From positions 248,001 to 312,000 of the forward strand of contig NZ_FUYS01000003.1 in NCBI RefSeq assembly GCF_900168055.1: a stretch of DNA of 64,000 nt, written 5' to 3'. This DNA is from Parapedobacter luteus. GTDB lineage: Bacteria; Bacteroidota; Bacteroidia; Sphingobacteriales; Sphingobacteriaceae. Made by a program: the position numbers and the translations under genes. This document shows, piece after piece, positions 1 to 8,071 of this stretch. Under the pieces are notes generated by a model that had not been told where the DNA came from, ran no database searches, and saw only the letters and a program-made list of their open reading frames with translations. Position 1 is the stretch's first letter, and every line of letters starts with the position of its first letter.

Positions 1-555
1 CTGTCACTTTCTGGTTGGGCGGGTGTCATGGCCGGCATTTATGCAATCATAGGTGTCTACATTGCACATAAACTTTTCCATTTCAATCCCGGGGAAACAG
101 CGTATACCTCGACAACGCCAGGAAGTTGGCCGGACAATTTCACGAACGTTTTCAGCCTGGCGCTATCTGTGCTGATACTGGCGATAGGAACGGCTATTTT
201 CTTTTCTTACAATAAAGCAAATAAGCGGAACGAAAAATTGTGGAATCCTACCTCGAGACGATTACTGGTAAACATGGCCATTCCGCTCGTAACAGGCGGA
301 GTGCTGACCTTCATACTAATCTCGAAGGCCTTACTTGACTTGATTGCACCATTCACGCTTCTATTCTATGGCTTAGCGTTGTATAACGCAGGCAAATTCA
401 CCTATGGAGAAGTTCGAGTATTGGGTCTTATCGAGATTGGACTTGGTCTGATCGGCGCATACTTCACCGGTACTGGACTGCTATGCTGGGCGATAGGTTT
501 TGGGGTACTTCACATCATTTACGGCATTTACATTCATTACAAGTACGAACAGTGA
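1..555 (+). CDS. Multi-pass membrane protein, 5' end outside window
   Basis: The reading frame is open from base 1 (LSLSGWAGV precedes the first internal ATG at 28), so the true start lies outside the window. Five or six hydrophobic segments separated by short charged loops (for example SYNKANKRNEKLW) indicate an inner-membrane protein. It resembles small uncharacterised membrane proteins that sit beside an ArsR-like regulator in Bacteroidota. The stop overlaps the GTG start of the next gene in the sequence GTGA, so the two are probably translationally coupled. Function unknown. Confidence 0.75.
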   Translation: MSLSGWAGVMAGIYAIIGVYIAHKLFHFNPGETAYTSTTPGSWPDNFTNVFSLALSVLILAIGTAIFFSYNKANKRNEKLWNPTSRRLLVNMAIPLVTGGVLTFILISKALLDLIAPFTLLFYGLALYNAGKFTYGEVRVLGLIEIGLGLIGAYFTGTGLLCWAIGFGVLHIIYGIYIHYKYEQ

Positions 556-851
556 AAGTATCAATCGACGGATTATATAAAGCGTTCGAAAGCAGAATCA
601 GACTGGGCATCATGTCGGCCTTAGCGGTCAATGATACGCTTGATTTTAATTCACTGAAAGAATTTCTGGGAGTGACCGACGGCAATTTGGCGAGTCATCT
701 CAAAGCACTGGAAAAAGAGGCCTTTATAAGCCTGGAAAAATCATTTGTCGGGAGAAAACCAAACACAAAATATTTCATAACCAAAGAAGGCAAAAAAGCT
801 TTCGATAATCACTTAAGAGCATTAGAACAACTCATCAAATCACAGAAGTAA
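552..851 (+). CDS. Winged-helix transcriptional regulator (ArsR/MarR-like), 99 aa
   Basis: Short cytoplasmic DNA-binding protein made almost wholly of one winged-helix domain. LGIMSALAVNDTLDFNSLKE forms the first helices, GVTDGNLASHLKALEKEAF is the recognition helix-turn-helix, and GRKPNTKYFITKEGKKAF is the wing. I chose the GTG at 552 because it overlaps the upstream TGA by four bases and because homologues begin at MKVSIDGLYKAFES; an ATG at 483 would add 23 residues in the frame shadow of the upstream gene. Family knowledge suggests it regulates the flanking membrane-protein genes; that is inference. Confidence 0.85.
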   Translation: MKVSIDGLYKAFESRIRLGIMSALAVNDTLDFNSLKEFLGVTDGNLASHLKALEKEAFISLEKSFVGRKPNTKYFITKEGKKAFDNHLRALEQLIKSQK

Positions 852-955
852 TAAACACAGAAACAGCACCGCGTATTTTTTTACCTACTGACTTTGAAAA
901 GCAAAGCACTTTTAATTCACAACGAAGCTCGACATTTAAAAATTATAATTTTCTC

Positions 956-1294
956 ATGGTACAGCAAAAAAAATTAACAACACAGCCAATTCGTGCTACC
1001 GCGTTAGCTAAATGTATGTTATGGGGCGCAGGTATTGCGCTAATCCTGATTTCGCTTTTCTTGTTTGCCGCTGGCGATCCAAATCCGGATTGGGGAAAGC
1101 TATGGATGGTCCGGCCGCTCCTGATCGTTCCTTCTGCCGGCGCAATGGGCGGTATATTTTATTACGTTATGAACCCCATGCGCTACCGGGGTGGCTGGAA
1201 AAAGCTATCAGCGAATCTATTGAGCTTGGTGGTTTATGTCATCGTGCTCTGGCTCGGCACCGTTTTGGGACTGGATGGCACTTGGTGGAATTAA
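956..1294 (+). CDS. Small membrane protein, 112 aa (KefB-like label in relatives)
   Basis: Three hydrophobic segments are visible: around residues 19-40 (MLWGAGIALILISLFLFAAG), 50-70 (RPLLIVPSAGAMGGIFYYV) and 85-105. There is no enzymatic motif. Relatives in Sphingobacteriaceae are often labelled potassium transporter KefB, but at 112 residues it cannot be a full KefB exchanger, so I treat the function as unknown. It lies in the same direction as the regulator and the DUF4153-like gene, about 50 bp before the latter. Confidence 0.7.
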   Translation: MVQQKKLTTQPIRATALAKCMLWGAGIALILISLFLFAAGDPNPDWGKLWMVRPLLIVPSAGAMGGIFYYVMNPMRYRGGWKKLSANLLSLVVYVIVLWLGTVLGLDGTWWN

Positions 1295-1345
1295 GACGCT
1301 ACTCAAACAACATCCAAATTAAAAAATGCTTAATAAGATAAACTC

Positions 1346-2590
1346 ATGAAAGACGAAATACTGACCCATCTGAACGACCCCCGGCAACTTGAGAAGTTGT
1401 ATAGGGCCAATAAGTCTTCATTTAAACAGGCGTTCAATGCACTGCTTCCGCAGCTGAAAGGCAATACACTTGCTGATTACTGGAACGAAAGATTGAACTA
1501 CGAAAACGAAGAGATTAATCGAGGCACAAACAGCGAGCTTCTATTCGTCATAACGGCCTCTTTGCTTGCCGGAATTATCGCTAAGTTGCCAGCCATTCTA
1601 GCAATAGATGAAGAGTTTTTTTATTCCAGAAACATCGGCTTTGTCATTTTTCCGTTGTTAACGACGTATTTTGCATGCAAAAATAAGCCATCGCGGGGCA
1701 GCATTCTGTTCCTCGCAGGTGCGAGCATTGCAAGTTTGGTTTTCATCAATTCCTTTCCTGATGTAAACAAGAGCGACACCTTAACGTTAGCGTGTCTTCA
1801 CCTACCCCTATTGCTATGGTCCTTACTTGGGTTAGCTTTTGTCGGAAAAAAAGAGAATGACAATGAAAAACGGCTTGGCTTTTTAAAATATAACGGCGAC
1901 CTGATCGTCATGACTACGCTGATCGTTATAGCCGGTGTCGTCCTGACCGGCATAACCATCGGACTCTTCTCCCTGATAGGCTTCCATATAGAGCAATTTT
2001 ATTTTCAGCATATCGGAGTTGTCGGGCTTGCCGCTGCCCCGATTGTGGCAACTCATCTCACACAAACTAACCCACAGCTGGTCAGTAAGGTTTCCCCCGT
2101 AATTGCTAAACTGTTCAGCCCGATAGTCTTGGCAATGCAAATCGCCTATCTTATTGCCATCATTTATTCAGGCAAAAACCCCTATAATGACCGAGAATTT
2201 TTGCTCATTTTCAATGTGCTCCTGGTTGGCGTTATGGCTATCATTTTCTTTTCTATCGCAGAAACATCGGGGATGACTAAAAGCCGTGCTGAACTATGGA
2301 TCCTCTTTTTATTGGCAATTACAACCATCATTGTGAATGGCATTGCGCTTTCTGCTATTTTGTTCCGGATTTCGGAATGGGGAATTACGCCGAATAGAGC
2401 TGCGGTCTTAGGTGCCAACGTTCTGATTTTAGCGAACCTCCTATCCGTAGCCGTGCAGCTTTTCAGGGTGCTTTCCAAGAAGGCCAATGTAGCTCAAATT
2501 GGAAATGCCATCTCCTTTTACCTGCCTATTTACTGTTTATGGACAATCGTTGTCACCTTCATATTTCCTTTAATATTTGGCTTTAGCTAA
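1346..2590 (+). CDS. DUF4153-like multi-pass membrane protein, 414 aa
   Basis: The first 65 residues are soluble and charged (MKDEILTHLNDPRQLEKLYRA), followed by about ten hydrophobic segments. The pattern and length fit the DUF4153 family of inner-membrane proteins, whose role is not established. It ends the plus-strand cluster that begins at the window edge. It lies 51 bp after the small membrane protein, so co-transcription with it is plausible. Confidence 0.7.
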   Translation: MKDEILTHLNDPRQLEKLYRANKSSFKQAFNALLPQLKGNTLADYWNERLNYENEEINRGTNSELLFVITASLLAGIIAKLPAILAIDEEFFYSRNIGFVIFPLLTTYFACKNKPSRGSILFLAGASIASLVFINSFPDVNKSDTLTLACLHLPLLLWSLLGLAFVGKKENDNEKRLGFLKYNGDLIVMTTLIVIAGVVLTGITIGLFSLIGFHIEQFYFQHIGVVGLAAAPIVATHLTQTNPQLVSKVSPVIAKLFSPIVLAMQIAYLIAIIYSGKNPYNDREFLLIFNVLLVGVMAIIFFSIAETSGMTKSRAELWILFLLAITTIIVNGIALSAILFRISEWGITPNRAAVLGANVLILANLLSVAVQLFRVLSKKANVAQIGNAISFYLPIYCLWTIVVTFIFPLIFGFS

Positions 2591-2692
2591 CAACTGCCTA
2601 CCAGGCGCAAGCTTTGTCGCACCCGTGGCGAATACCTCGACCGTAGTCTCAGGAACGGCGTTTCGATCCGAAATCATTACGATGTGCTTCAT

Positions 2693-2735
2693 TTTTAAGG
2701 TTCATAAGGTTGGTTTTATCTTGTGAACCTTAAAA
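2693..2735. repeat. 12-bp perfect inverted repeat with 19-nt loop
   Basis: TTTTAAGGTTCA (2693-2704) is the exact reverse complement of TGAACCTTAAAA (2724-2735). It lies directly upstream of a minus-strand ATG at 2690-2692 that opens a reading frame of about 40 codons beginning MKHIVMISDRNAV. That frame may be the stump of a regulator gene. The repeat could be its old operator or a bidirectional hairpin between the flanking convergent genes; there is no clear T-run. Confidence 0.5.
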
Positions 2736-2811
2736 TAAATCCCCAGCATTCGCAGATATTGAATACCTATTGTGCATTGATTTTGGCATGATCGCAGCTA
2801 AAAAACTCCCG

Positions 2812-5349
2812 CTACTTTTTGGTCAATTTCTGTAAACGCTCTTTCGCGGAAGGGACGACGTCATCTTCTTCTTCATAATTTTCGATCACACTTGCCAACG
2901 TGCTCTTCGCCTGGAAGTCATCGCCTTTGCCTGCATAGGCATCCGCAAGCAGGATGAAGCTCTTGGCCACCCAATAGTCATGTGACCCCATATTGTTGAT
3001 TACATCAAACGCCGTTTCCTGGGCTTTGTCGTATTCCTTGTTTTCGTACTGCAGTTGCCCCACGCGGTACCTTGCCTCTGCGCCGACTGCCGTTTGGCTC
3101 TTCAGCGCCGCCAGATTCAGTTCCTTCATGGCGGGCTCCACTTTTCCTTGCCGCAGCATGGCCCGCGCACCGTACAAGTGTGCCTTGGCAATGTCCTCCT
3201 CAGATGACCGATCGTAATTCTTTATCAACTTCGCATACTTGGCCACCTGCTCCAAGTCACCGATTTGGAAATAACAAATCATCAGGTTAGTTATCGCGTA
3301 GCCATAGTTTTCTTTATGCTCAGAAGTGAGCTCCAGTTTTTTGAGGTGAACGATGGCCTCGTTGTATTCCTCTAAGCTCAAGTATAACGCGGCCACGGTC
3401 AACAAGGTGTTCTCCGTATATTGGCTCGTCCAGTCGTTCAGGATAATGTTCAAGTCGTGCAGCGCTTCCTTCGGGTACCCGGTACGGTACAAGCTCACCC
3501 CGCGGATATAACGGGCATGCTTTTCCTGTATGGGCTTCGGAAATTTATCAAAATATGCATTGATTGCTTCCACAGCCGGTCCGTATTGCCCTCTGGCAAA
3601 CAAGGAATGGGCCGCCTGGAAAGCCAGGTTATCCTGCTCTGCGGCACTCAGATCACCGATATTGGTGCTGGTCGCGTAATTAATATAACTCGAAGCATCC
3701 CCCTGATCCAGGTAGATGTTTTCAATGGAACGCATCGCTTGCCGTGCCTCGTCGGTTGTGGCATGTTCCTCCACCACCTTCTGGAAGGTGGCTTTCGCTG
3801 CTTCGGTGTCGTCTTTATTGTACTGGACAAGCCCGATGGTCATCAACGCCCGTGGGACATAGCTGCTGCGGGGGTATTGTTCGATCATCTGCTGCAGCCC
3901 TTCGATGGCCGTCTCGTAATCCCCGGCAGTGAAATACGTGTATGGAATCTCAAAGGCCACGTCATCTGCATAGTTCGAACCCGGGAATTGTTCAGCAACG
4001 GATCGCAGGGTGCTGAGCTTGGTTTCATTGTCGCCCTGCAATCCATGGATAATACCGCGCTGGAACAACGCATAGTCCTCATTGGGAGCCTCGCTGTTGA
4101 TCAGCTGGTCATAATATTGGTTGGCTCGGCCGTAATCGCGCATGGACAAATACGAATCGCCCAAACGTGCGATGACGTCATGACGTACATCTTCCTCCAT
4201 CGAACTTCCCTCGCTAGCCAAAAAACGTTCAAAATAATCGGCAGCCACGCCAAAGCTGTTGCTGCGGAACGCCGCATAAGCCAAGGCATAGTTCGCATAA
4301 CTGTATACATCGGTGTTTCGCGCTGCGGGCAACTGGAGGAACCGGGAAAAGTTTTCCACCGCCTCCCTGTACTTGCGCACCTCATACATCGCCTCCGCTT
4401 TCCAATACGTGGCCAATGCCGCCATTTCCGCATCGATCGGAAATTTTTCCGATCGCATGAACATGGATATGCTGTTTTCGAAAGCGCGCTCGTTATAAAA
4501 CTCCAGTCCGCGGTAATACGTTACCTTTTGATAAGCCATATCGGCTTTCCGCTCCCTGTTGTTGAACGATTCCAGCATATTTACCGCTGCGTGAAAATTG
4601 CTCGTGCCCAACAAGATCTCCGCCAACAGTGTTTCCGGATTCTCTGTGTTACTTGCATCCGGATTACTATCCCCATATTGCTGAGCGATATATTCCTGGG
4701 CGACTTTCAGGGCTATCTGGGCGGAATCCAATTCATATAAGATTTTGGCATAGTTAAACAGCCCATCCGCTTTCAACGCCTGATCAAAATCCAGTCTGGA
4801 CGCTTTGACAAATGCACTCCGTGCACGTTGCTTATCACCGGTTTCCAGGGCAATATGGCCTAAAGCGATTATCGAGCTCTGATAAAAGGCATCCGAAGCC
4901 GCCAACTTCTCCAGAATAGCGGTTGCTCTTTCGTATTCGCCTGCTTGGTAGGCCAGGAAACCGATCCGGTAATTATCGATATTGCTGCGTGAAGCGTCCG
5001 GATGCCGTTCCAGCAACCTACCGTAATAAGCTTGTTTGAATTCATTCTTTGCAAAATACGTGGCCGCGGCGATCTGGCGCAGCTCGACCTCAAGCGCTTC
5101 CCGGTCGATACGCATATCGGGACTCCGGCGGATCTTTACGGCATCGGCCAGCATCGGCCGGTAATCACGTACAACATCGATGGAGTCCATAAGCGTAGGT
5201 TGCCTTTCGTCCCGCCGCTCACTGGATTGCCGTATATCTTCCTGCTGTTCCTCCTTTTCTTGTGCATACCCCATAGCCAGCAAGGCTGAAAAGACCCCGG
5301 TAAGCAGGTATTTCAGGTAGCTATAGCCGTTCCTTTCCTTCAATATCAT
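2812..5349 (-). CDS. Secreted large TPR-repeat protein, about 845 aa
   Basis: The start at 5349 gives a signal peptide (MILKERNGYSYLKYLLTG, then SALLAMGYAQ). The longer frame to 5430 adds 27 residues that do not look like a leader. The rest is a chain of tetratricopeptide repeats with the usual A-x-Y-x-G pattern (for example YAQAGEYERATAIL-type and YNKDDTEAAKATFQKV), so it is a periplasmic or outer-membrane-associated scaffold. Such proteins in Bacteroidota often work in assembly or protein-protein contact roles, but the partner is not shown here. It stands alone on the minus strand, with an integrase remnant behind it. Confidence 0.85.
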   Translation of the reverse strand: MILKERNGYSYLKYLLTGVFSALLAMGYAQEKEEQQEDIRQSSERRDERQPTLMDSIDVVRDYRPMLADAVKIRRSPDMRIDREALEVELRQIAAATYFAKNEFKQAYYGRLLERHPDASRSNIDNYRIGFLAYQAGEYERATAILEKLAASDAFYQSSIIALGHIALETGDKQRARSAFVKASRLDFDQALKADGLFNYAKILYELDSAQIALKVAQEYIAQQYGDSNPDASNTENPETLLAEILLGTSNFHAAVNMLESFNNRERKADMAYQKVTYYRGLEFYNERAFENSISMFMRSEKFPIDAEMAALATYWKAEAMYEVRKYREAVENFSRFLQLPAARNTDVYSYANYALAYAAFRSNSFGVAADYFERFLASEGSSMEEDVRHDVIARLGDSYLSMRDYGRANQYYDQLINSEAPNEDYALFQRGIIHGLQGDNETKLSTLRSVAEQFPGSNYADDVAFEIPYTYFTAGDYETAIEGLQQMIEQYPRSSYVPRALMTIGLVQYNKDDTEAAKATFQKVVEEHATTDEARQAMRSIENIYLDQGDASSYINYATSTNIGDLSAAEQDNLAFQAAHSLFARGQYGPAVEAINAYFDKFPKPIQEKHARYIRGVSLYRTGYPKEALHDLNIILNDWTSQYTENTLLTVAALYLSLEEYNEAIVHLKKLELTSEHKENYGYAITNLMICYFQIGDLEQVAKYAKLIKNYDRSSEEDIAKAHLYGARAMLRQGKVEPAMKELNLAALKSQTAVGAEARYRVGQLQYENKEYDKAQETAFDVINNMGSHDYWVAKSFILLADAYAGKGDDFQAKSTLASVIENYEEEDDVVPSAKERLQKLTKK

Positions 5350-5513
5350 TGTTCGTCCGTATTCCTGAGCTTTTCCAAATGTTCCTCCGCCAAGGGAATG
5401 ATATGGCAATCTTCCCCTAATTAGCCACACCCAAAACTAAAAAATTCCGATCACAATTACATAAATCGTCAGCAAAAAGTGAACACTAAAAGGCTACTTT
5501 TTTGACTTTGACT

Positions 5514-5610
5514 TTAAAACAAAGCTGCGTTGCCCGGGCGATCGCCGTGTCCGATCATGTGGTTCACCGTTTCAATGGATACGCCTTTATCCAGCGTAAC
5601 CTTGGTAGGG
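5514..5610 (-). pseudogene. Tyrosine recombinase (integrase) C-terminal remnant
   Basis: One minus-strand frame ending in TAA at 5514-5516 reads TKVTLDKGVSIETVNHMIGH. This is the segment around the LGH box of tyrosine recombinases (family pattern TxTLxNGVxIExVxxMLGH). The following residues, RPGNAALF, no longer match the usual TTQxYA with the catalytic Tyr, and no catalytic Arg region can be found upstream, so it is a dead fragment. It marks a former mobile element in this accessory stretch. Confidence 0.6.
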
Positions 5611-5654
5611 GTCTGTCTAAGCAAACAGCCTTCCCGAGGAGCTTTCTCTTGGAT

Positions 5655-6725
5655 TTAAGCATCTTTCAGTGACATCATATCGATAACGAAGCGATATTTC
5701 ACATCGCCTTTTAACATACGCTCGTAGGCTTGATTTATTTCCTGGATATTGATAATCTCCACATCCGAGGTAATCTGATGCTCGCCACAGAAGTCCAACA
5801 TCTCCTGTGTTTCGGCGATACCGCCGATCATCGAACCGGCGAAGTTCTTTCTCCCCGGGATCAATGAGAATGCAGCTACCGGTAGCGGCTTCTCAGGAGC
5901 GCCGACCAATGCTAACGTCCCATCTGTCTTCACATGATGCAGGTAAGCATTGATATCGTGATCTGCCGACACGGCGTCTAAAACAAAGTCCAGCTTACGC
6001 GATAGCTTCATCTGTTCGATATCCGTCGACAGAACCACTTCGTCCGCCCCTAACCGCAGCGCGTCTGCTTTCTTTCTTTCAGACGTTGTAAACACGGTAA
6101 CGTGGGCGCCCATCGCGTGGGCAAGTTTGATAGCCATGTGGCCCAATCCGCCGATTCCAACGACTCCGATCTTTTTGCCGGGGCCGACCTTCCAATGACG
6201 TAATGGCGAGTAGGTGGTAATGCCCGCACACAGTAGCGGCGCTGCTGCGGCAGGGTCCAGATTTTCGGGTATACGCAACACAAAATTCTCATCAACCACT
6301 ACGCGCTCCGAATATCCTCCGAATGTCTGTATGCTGAGATGCTTGTCCGGCGAGTTGTAGGTCTGGATGTTTCCGGCTTCGCAATACTGCTCCAGGCCTT
6401 GCTTACAGTGCTCACAGTCCTGGCAGGAATCTACCATGCAGCCCACACCTACCATATCGCCCACTTTGAACTTATCGACATGCGCACCGACGCTGATGAC
6501 TCTTCCGATTATTTCATGCCCGGGGACACAGGGATACACCGTTCCGTGCCACTCGTTGCGGGCAGTGTGCAGGTCGGAATGACATACCCCACAATATAAA
6601 ATATCTATCTCCACATCACGTGGGGTAGGTGTGCGACGCTCAATGGTCAAAGGCTGTAAAGGAGCCGAGGCCTCCCGTGTACCGAAGGCTTTAGCCGCCG
6701 TTGTTAATGTTTCTGACATATTCAT
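5655..6725 (-). CDS. NAD(P)-dependent zinc alcohol dehydrogenase (YahK/AdhC type)
   Basis: Cytoplasmic medium-chain dehydrogenase that reduces aldehydes or oxidises primary alcohols. Visible motifs: GVCHSDLH with zinc ligand Cys48, the GHE motif at His70-Glu71, a structural zinc set (Cys101, 104, 107, 115 in SCQDCEHCKQGLEQYC), and the Rossmann glycine run GIGGLGH. Length (356) is normal for the family. A second in-frame ATG lies at 6719. It follows the nitroreductase by 47 bp and probably shares its promoter opposite the HxlR regulator. Such pairs usually belong to an electrophile or quinone/aldehyde stress response; that role is inference. Confidence 0.9.
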   Translation of the reverse strand: MNMSETLTTAAKAFGTREASAPLQPLTIERRTPTPRDVEIDILYCGVCHSDLHTARNEWHGTVYPCVPGHEIIGRVISVGAHVDKFKVGDMVGVGCMVDSCQDCEHCKQGLEQYCEAGNIQTYNSPDKHLSIQTFGGYSERVVVDENFVLRIPENLDPAAAAPLLCAGITTYSPLRHWKVGPGKKIGVVGIGGLGHMAIKLAHAMGAHVTVFTTSERKKADALRLGADEVVLSTDIEQMKLSRKLDFVLDAVSADHDINAYLHHVKTDGTLALVGAPEKPLPVAAFSLIPGRKNFAGSMIGGIAETQEMLDFCGEHQITSDVEIINIQEINQAYERMLKGDVKYRFVIDMMSLKDA

Positions 6726-6772
6726 CTCGTTTTTGATTTATCGATAATTTATTCCTAAATAGACAACCAAGA

Positions 6773-7375
6773 TCAGATGTCCTGAACAATTTTTTCACGA
6801 TCGAGGCGTAACTTAGGTCTCCTGTCGGGATGGTTCGTATCGTTTTCGTCTTGCACGCCCAGCGCCACAGCGAAGAGGCTTCTGTACTTGTCGTCACCTA
6901 AGATACCGTCGTATTTGTCAGGCTCGATACCCTCCATCGGTGTAGAGCCGATATCCATCTGTGCGCAGGCCGAAAGCAACACGCCGAGCGCGATGTACAC
7001 CTGGTTGACCAGCCACCGGCTGATCTCCTCATCACCGCTGGGCTTGATCATATTGTAATAGTAGTTAACCGCTCCTTCAGGCAAATGATCCTTAATCTGC
7101 TGTTCAAAAGCGGCCACGTCCTTTATCACCTGAAATACCACGACGCAGCTGCTATCCAGCACACGCTGCTTGTTATGGTAGGAGAATGGAGCCAGCCGCG
7201 TTTTAGTTTCCTTATCCGTGACGAAAGTGAATTTCCAAGGTTGGCTATTGATGGATGACGGGCTAAGTTGAAGGATTGCCTTCAGCTCGTCAAGCACGGT
7301 CTGCGGCAGCTCACCGTCGGACTTATATTGCTTTACGGTATACCGCTGTTGCATCTTTTTCAGAAAATTGCTCAT
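6773..7375 (-). CDS. NAD(P)H-dependent nitroreductase family protein, 200 aa
   Basis: FMN-binding nitroreductase fold. The N-terminal RYTVKQYKSD and the SPSSINSQPWKF segment (FMN site, about residues 38-50) are typical of NfsB-like oxygen-insensitive nitroreductases, and GIEPDKYDGILG near the C-terminus matches the family's second flavin region. It likely reduces quinones or nitroaromatics in the cytosol. First gene of a minus-strand pair with the zinc alcohol dehydrogenase, divergent from an HxlR regulator that most likely controls it. Confidence 0.9.
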   Translation of the reverse strand: MSNFLKKMQQRYTVKQYKSDGELPQTVLDELKAILQLSPSSINSQPWKFTFVTDKETKTRLAPFSYHNKQRVLDSSCVVVFQVIKDVAAFEQQIKDHLPEGAVNYYYNMIKPSGDEEISRWLVNQVYIALGVLLSACAQMDIGSTPMEGIEPDKYDGILGDDKYRSLFAVALGVQDENDTNHPDRRPKLRLDREKIVQDI

Positions 7376-7382
7376 GTTTATG

Positions 7383-7413
7383 TTGCGTTGTTTAATTTTA
7401 AACTATACATTTG
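7383..7413 (+). promoter_or_regulatory. Promoter for HxlR regulator
   Basis: TTG at 7383-7385 and TACATTTG at 7406-7413 with a 20-bp spacer match the Bacteroidota promoter pattern. The -7 element overlaps the inverted repeat, which points to autoregulation. Confidence 0.6.
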
Positions 7414-7419
7414 ATAGTT
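7401..7419. promoter_or_regulatory. Probable HxlR operator, 6-7-6 inverted repeat
   Basis: AACTAT (7401-7406), 7-nt spacer, ATAGTT (7414-7419). It sits between the two divergent genes, covers the -7 element of the regulator gene and lies just past the -7 element of the nitroreductase gene. Position and symmetry fit an operator read by the HxlR dimer; binding is inferred. Confidence 0.55.
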
Positions 7420-7420
7420 G

Positions 7421-7451
7421 CAAAACTAAGTAGTGTTATCCGGTTATGCAA
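7421..7451 (-). promoter_or_regulatory. Promoter for nitroreductase-ADH unit
   Basis: On the minus strand, TAGTTTTG (7428-7421) matches the Bacteroidota -7 element TAnnTTTG, and a TTG (7451-7449) lies 20 bp upstream as the -33 element. The predicted start of transcription falls on the inverted repeat at 7401-7419, so a bound repressor would block it. Confidence 0.6.
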
Positions 7452-7471
7452 TAACGGTCAAAAAGGATAGT

Positions 7472-7837
7472 ATGATGTATATTATAGACGACAAGGAGTA
7501 CCCATGCCGCACGAGTGTGACGATGCGGTTCATCGGAGGAAAATGGAAAGCGGTGATTTTAATCTATCTTGTTGATGGAAGCAAGCGTTACAACGAGCTC
7601 AGAAAGCTGATGCCCACGATCACAGAACGTACGCTGGGCTTACAACTTAAGCAGCTTGAAGCCGACGGCCTTATCGACAGAAAAGTGTATACAACCAAGC
7701 CTCCCTTGATGGTAGAGTATTCCTTAACAGAATTTGGCAAGAGCCTGGCCCCCGTGCTTCGCGAAATTGCCCGCTGGGGCGGCAGGGCCAAGGAGCTATC
7801 CTCCAAGATAGCAGTCAGGTCGCCGGTTCAGCGTTGA
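7472..7837 (+). CDS. HxlR family transcriptional regulator
   Basis: Winged-helix regulator with the family hallmarks CRTSVTMRFIGGKWKAVILI, then RYNELRKLMPTITERTLGLQ (recognition region) and LKQLEADGLIDRKVY. The Cys at the start of the domain is the residue that often senses electrophiles or oxidants in HxlR proteins. I chose the ATG at 7472 because AAGGAT lies just before it and homologues begin near MYIIDDKEYPC. A frame start at 7433 would extend into the promoter. It probably represses the divergent nitroreductase-dehydrogenase pair and itself. Confidence 0.9.
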   Translation: MMYIIDDKEYPCRTSVTMRFIGGKWKAVILIYLVDGSKRYNELRKLMPTITERTLGLQLKQLEADGLIDRKVYTTKPPLMVEYSLTEFGKSLAPVLREIARWGGRAKELSSKIAVRSPVQR

Positions 7838-8065
7838 TCTCATGCTTGAACGCTATGGCTCTAGAAGAGGATTTGTTGAGTGGTTCGGCATTGAGCCGCA
7901 GAGCTGCCTCTAAATTAATCCTGGCGGATTGTGTCAACCACCATCATTTCATGTGCGCTCCTATAAAATTTGACGAGCTGAATAATCCCTATCCCTCCCA
8001 GCCGACCGTCCCCCCTGCTTCCGGCCTTCTCATTCCGACGAATACGTTGGAAGAACCGCGTTCAT
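7838..8065. other. Unassigned stretch between HxlR and aldolase remnant
   Basis: The only frame is an 80-codon TTG-initiated one (7834-8076, containing FMCAPIKFDELNNPYPSQPT) that I do not recognise. It has no clear ribosome site and overlaps the HxlR stop. The stretch may contain the decayed 5' part of the threonine aldolase gene, but I could not align it with confidence. Confidence 0.4.
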
Positions 8066-8071
8066 TCTCCG

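Noticed and set aside
3421-4740. 439-codon plus-strand open frame
   Set aside because: It lies wholly antisense to the TPR gene, whose repeats and signal peptide are clear; the frame has no recognisable domain and no ribosome site.
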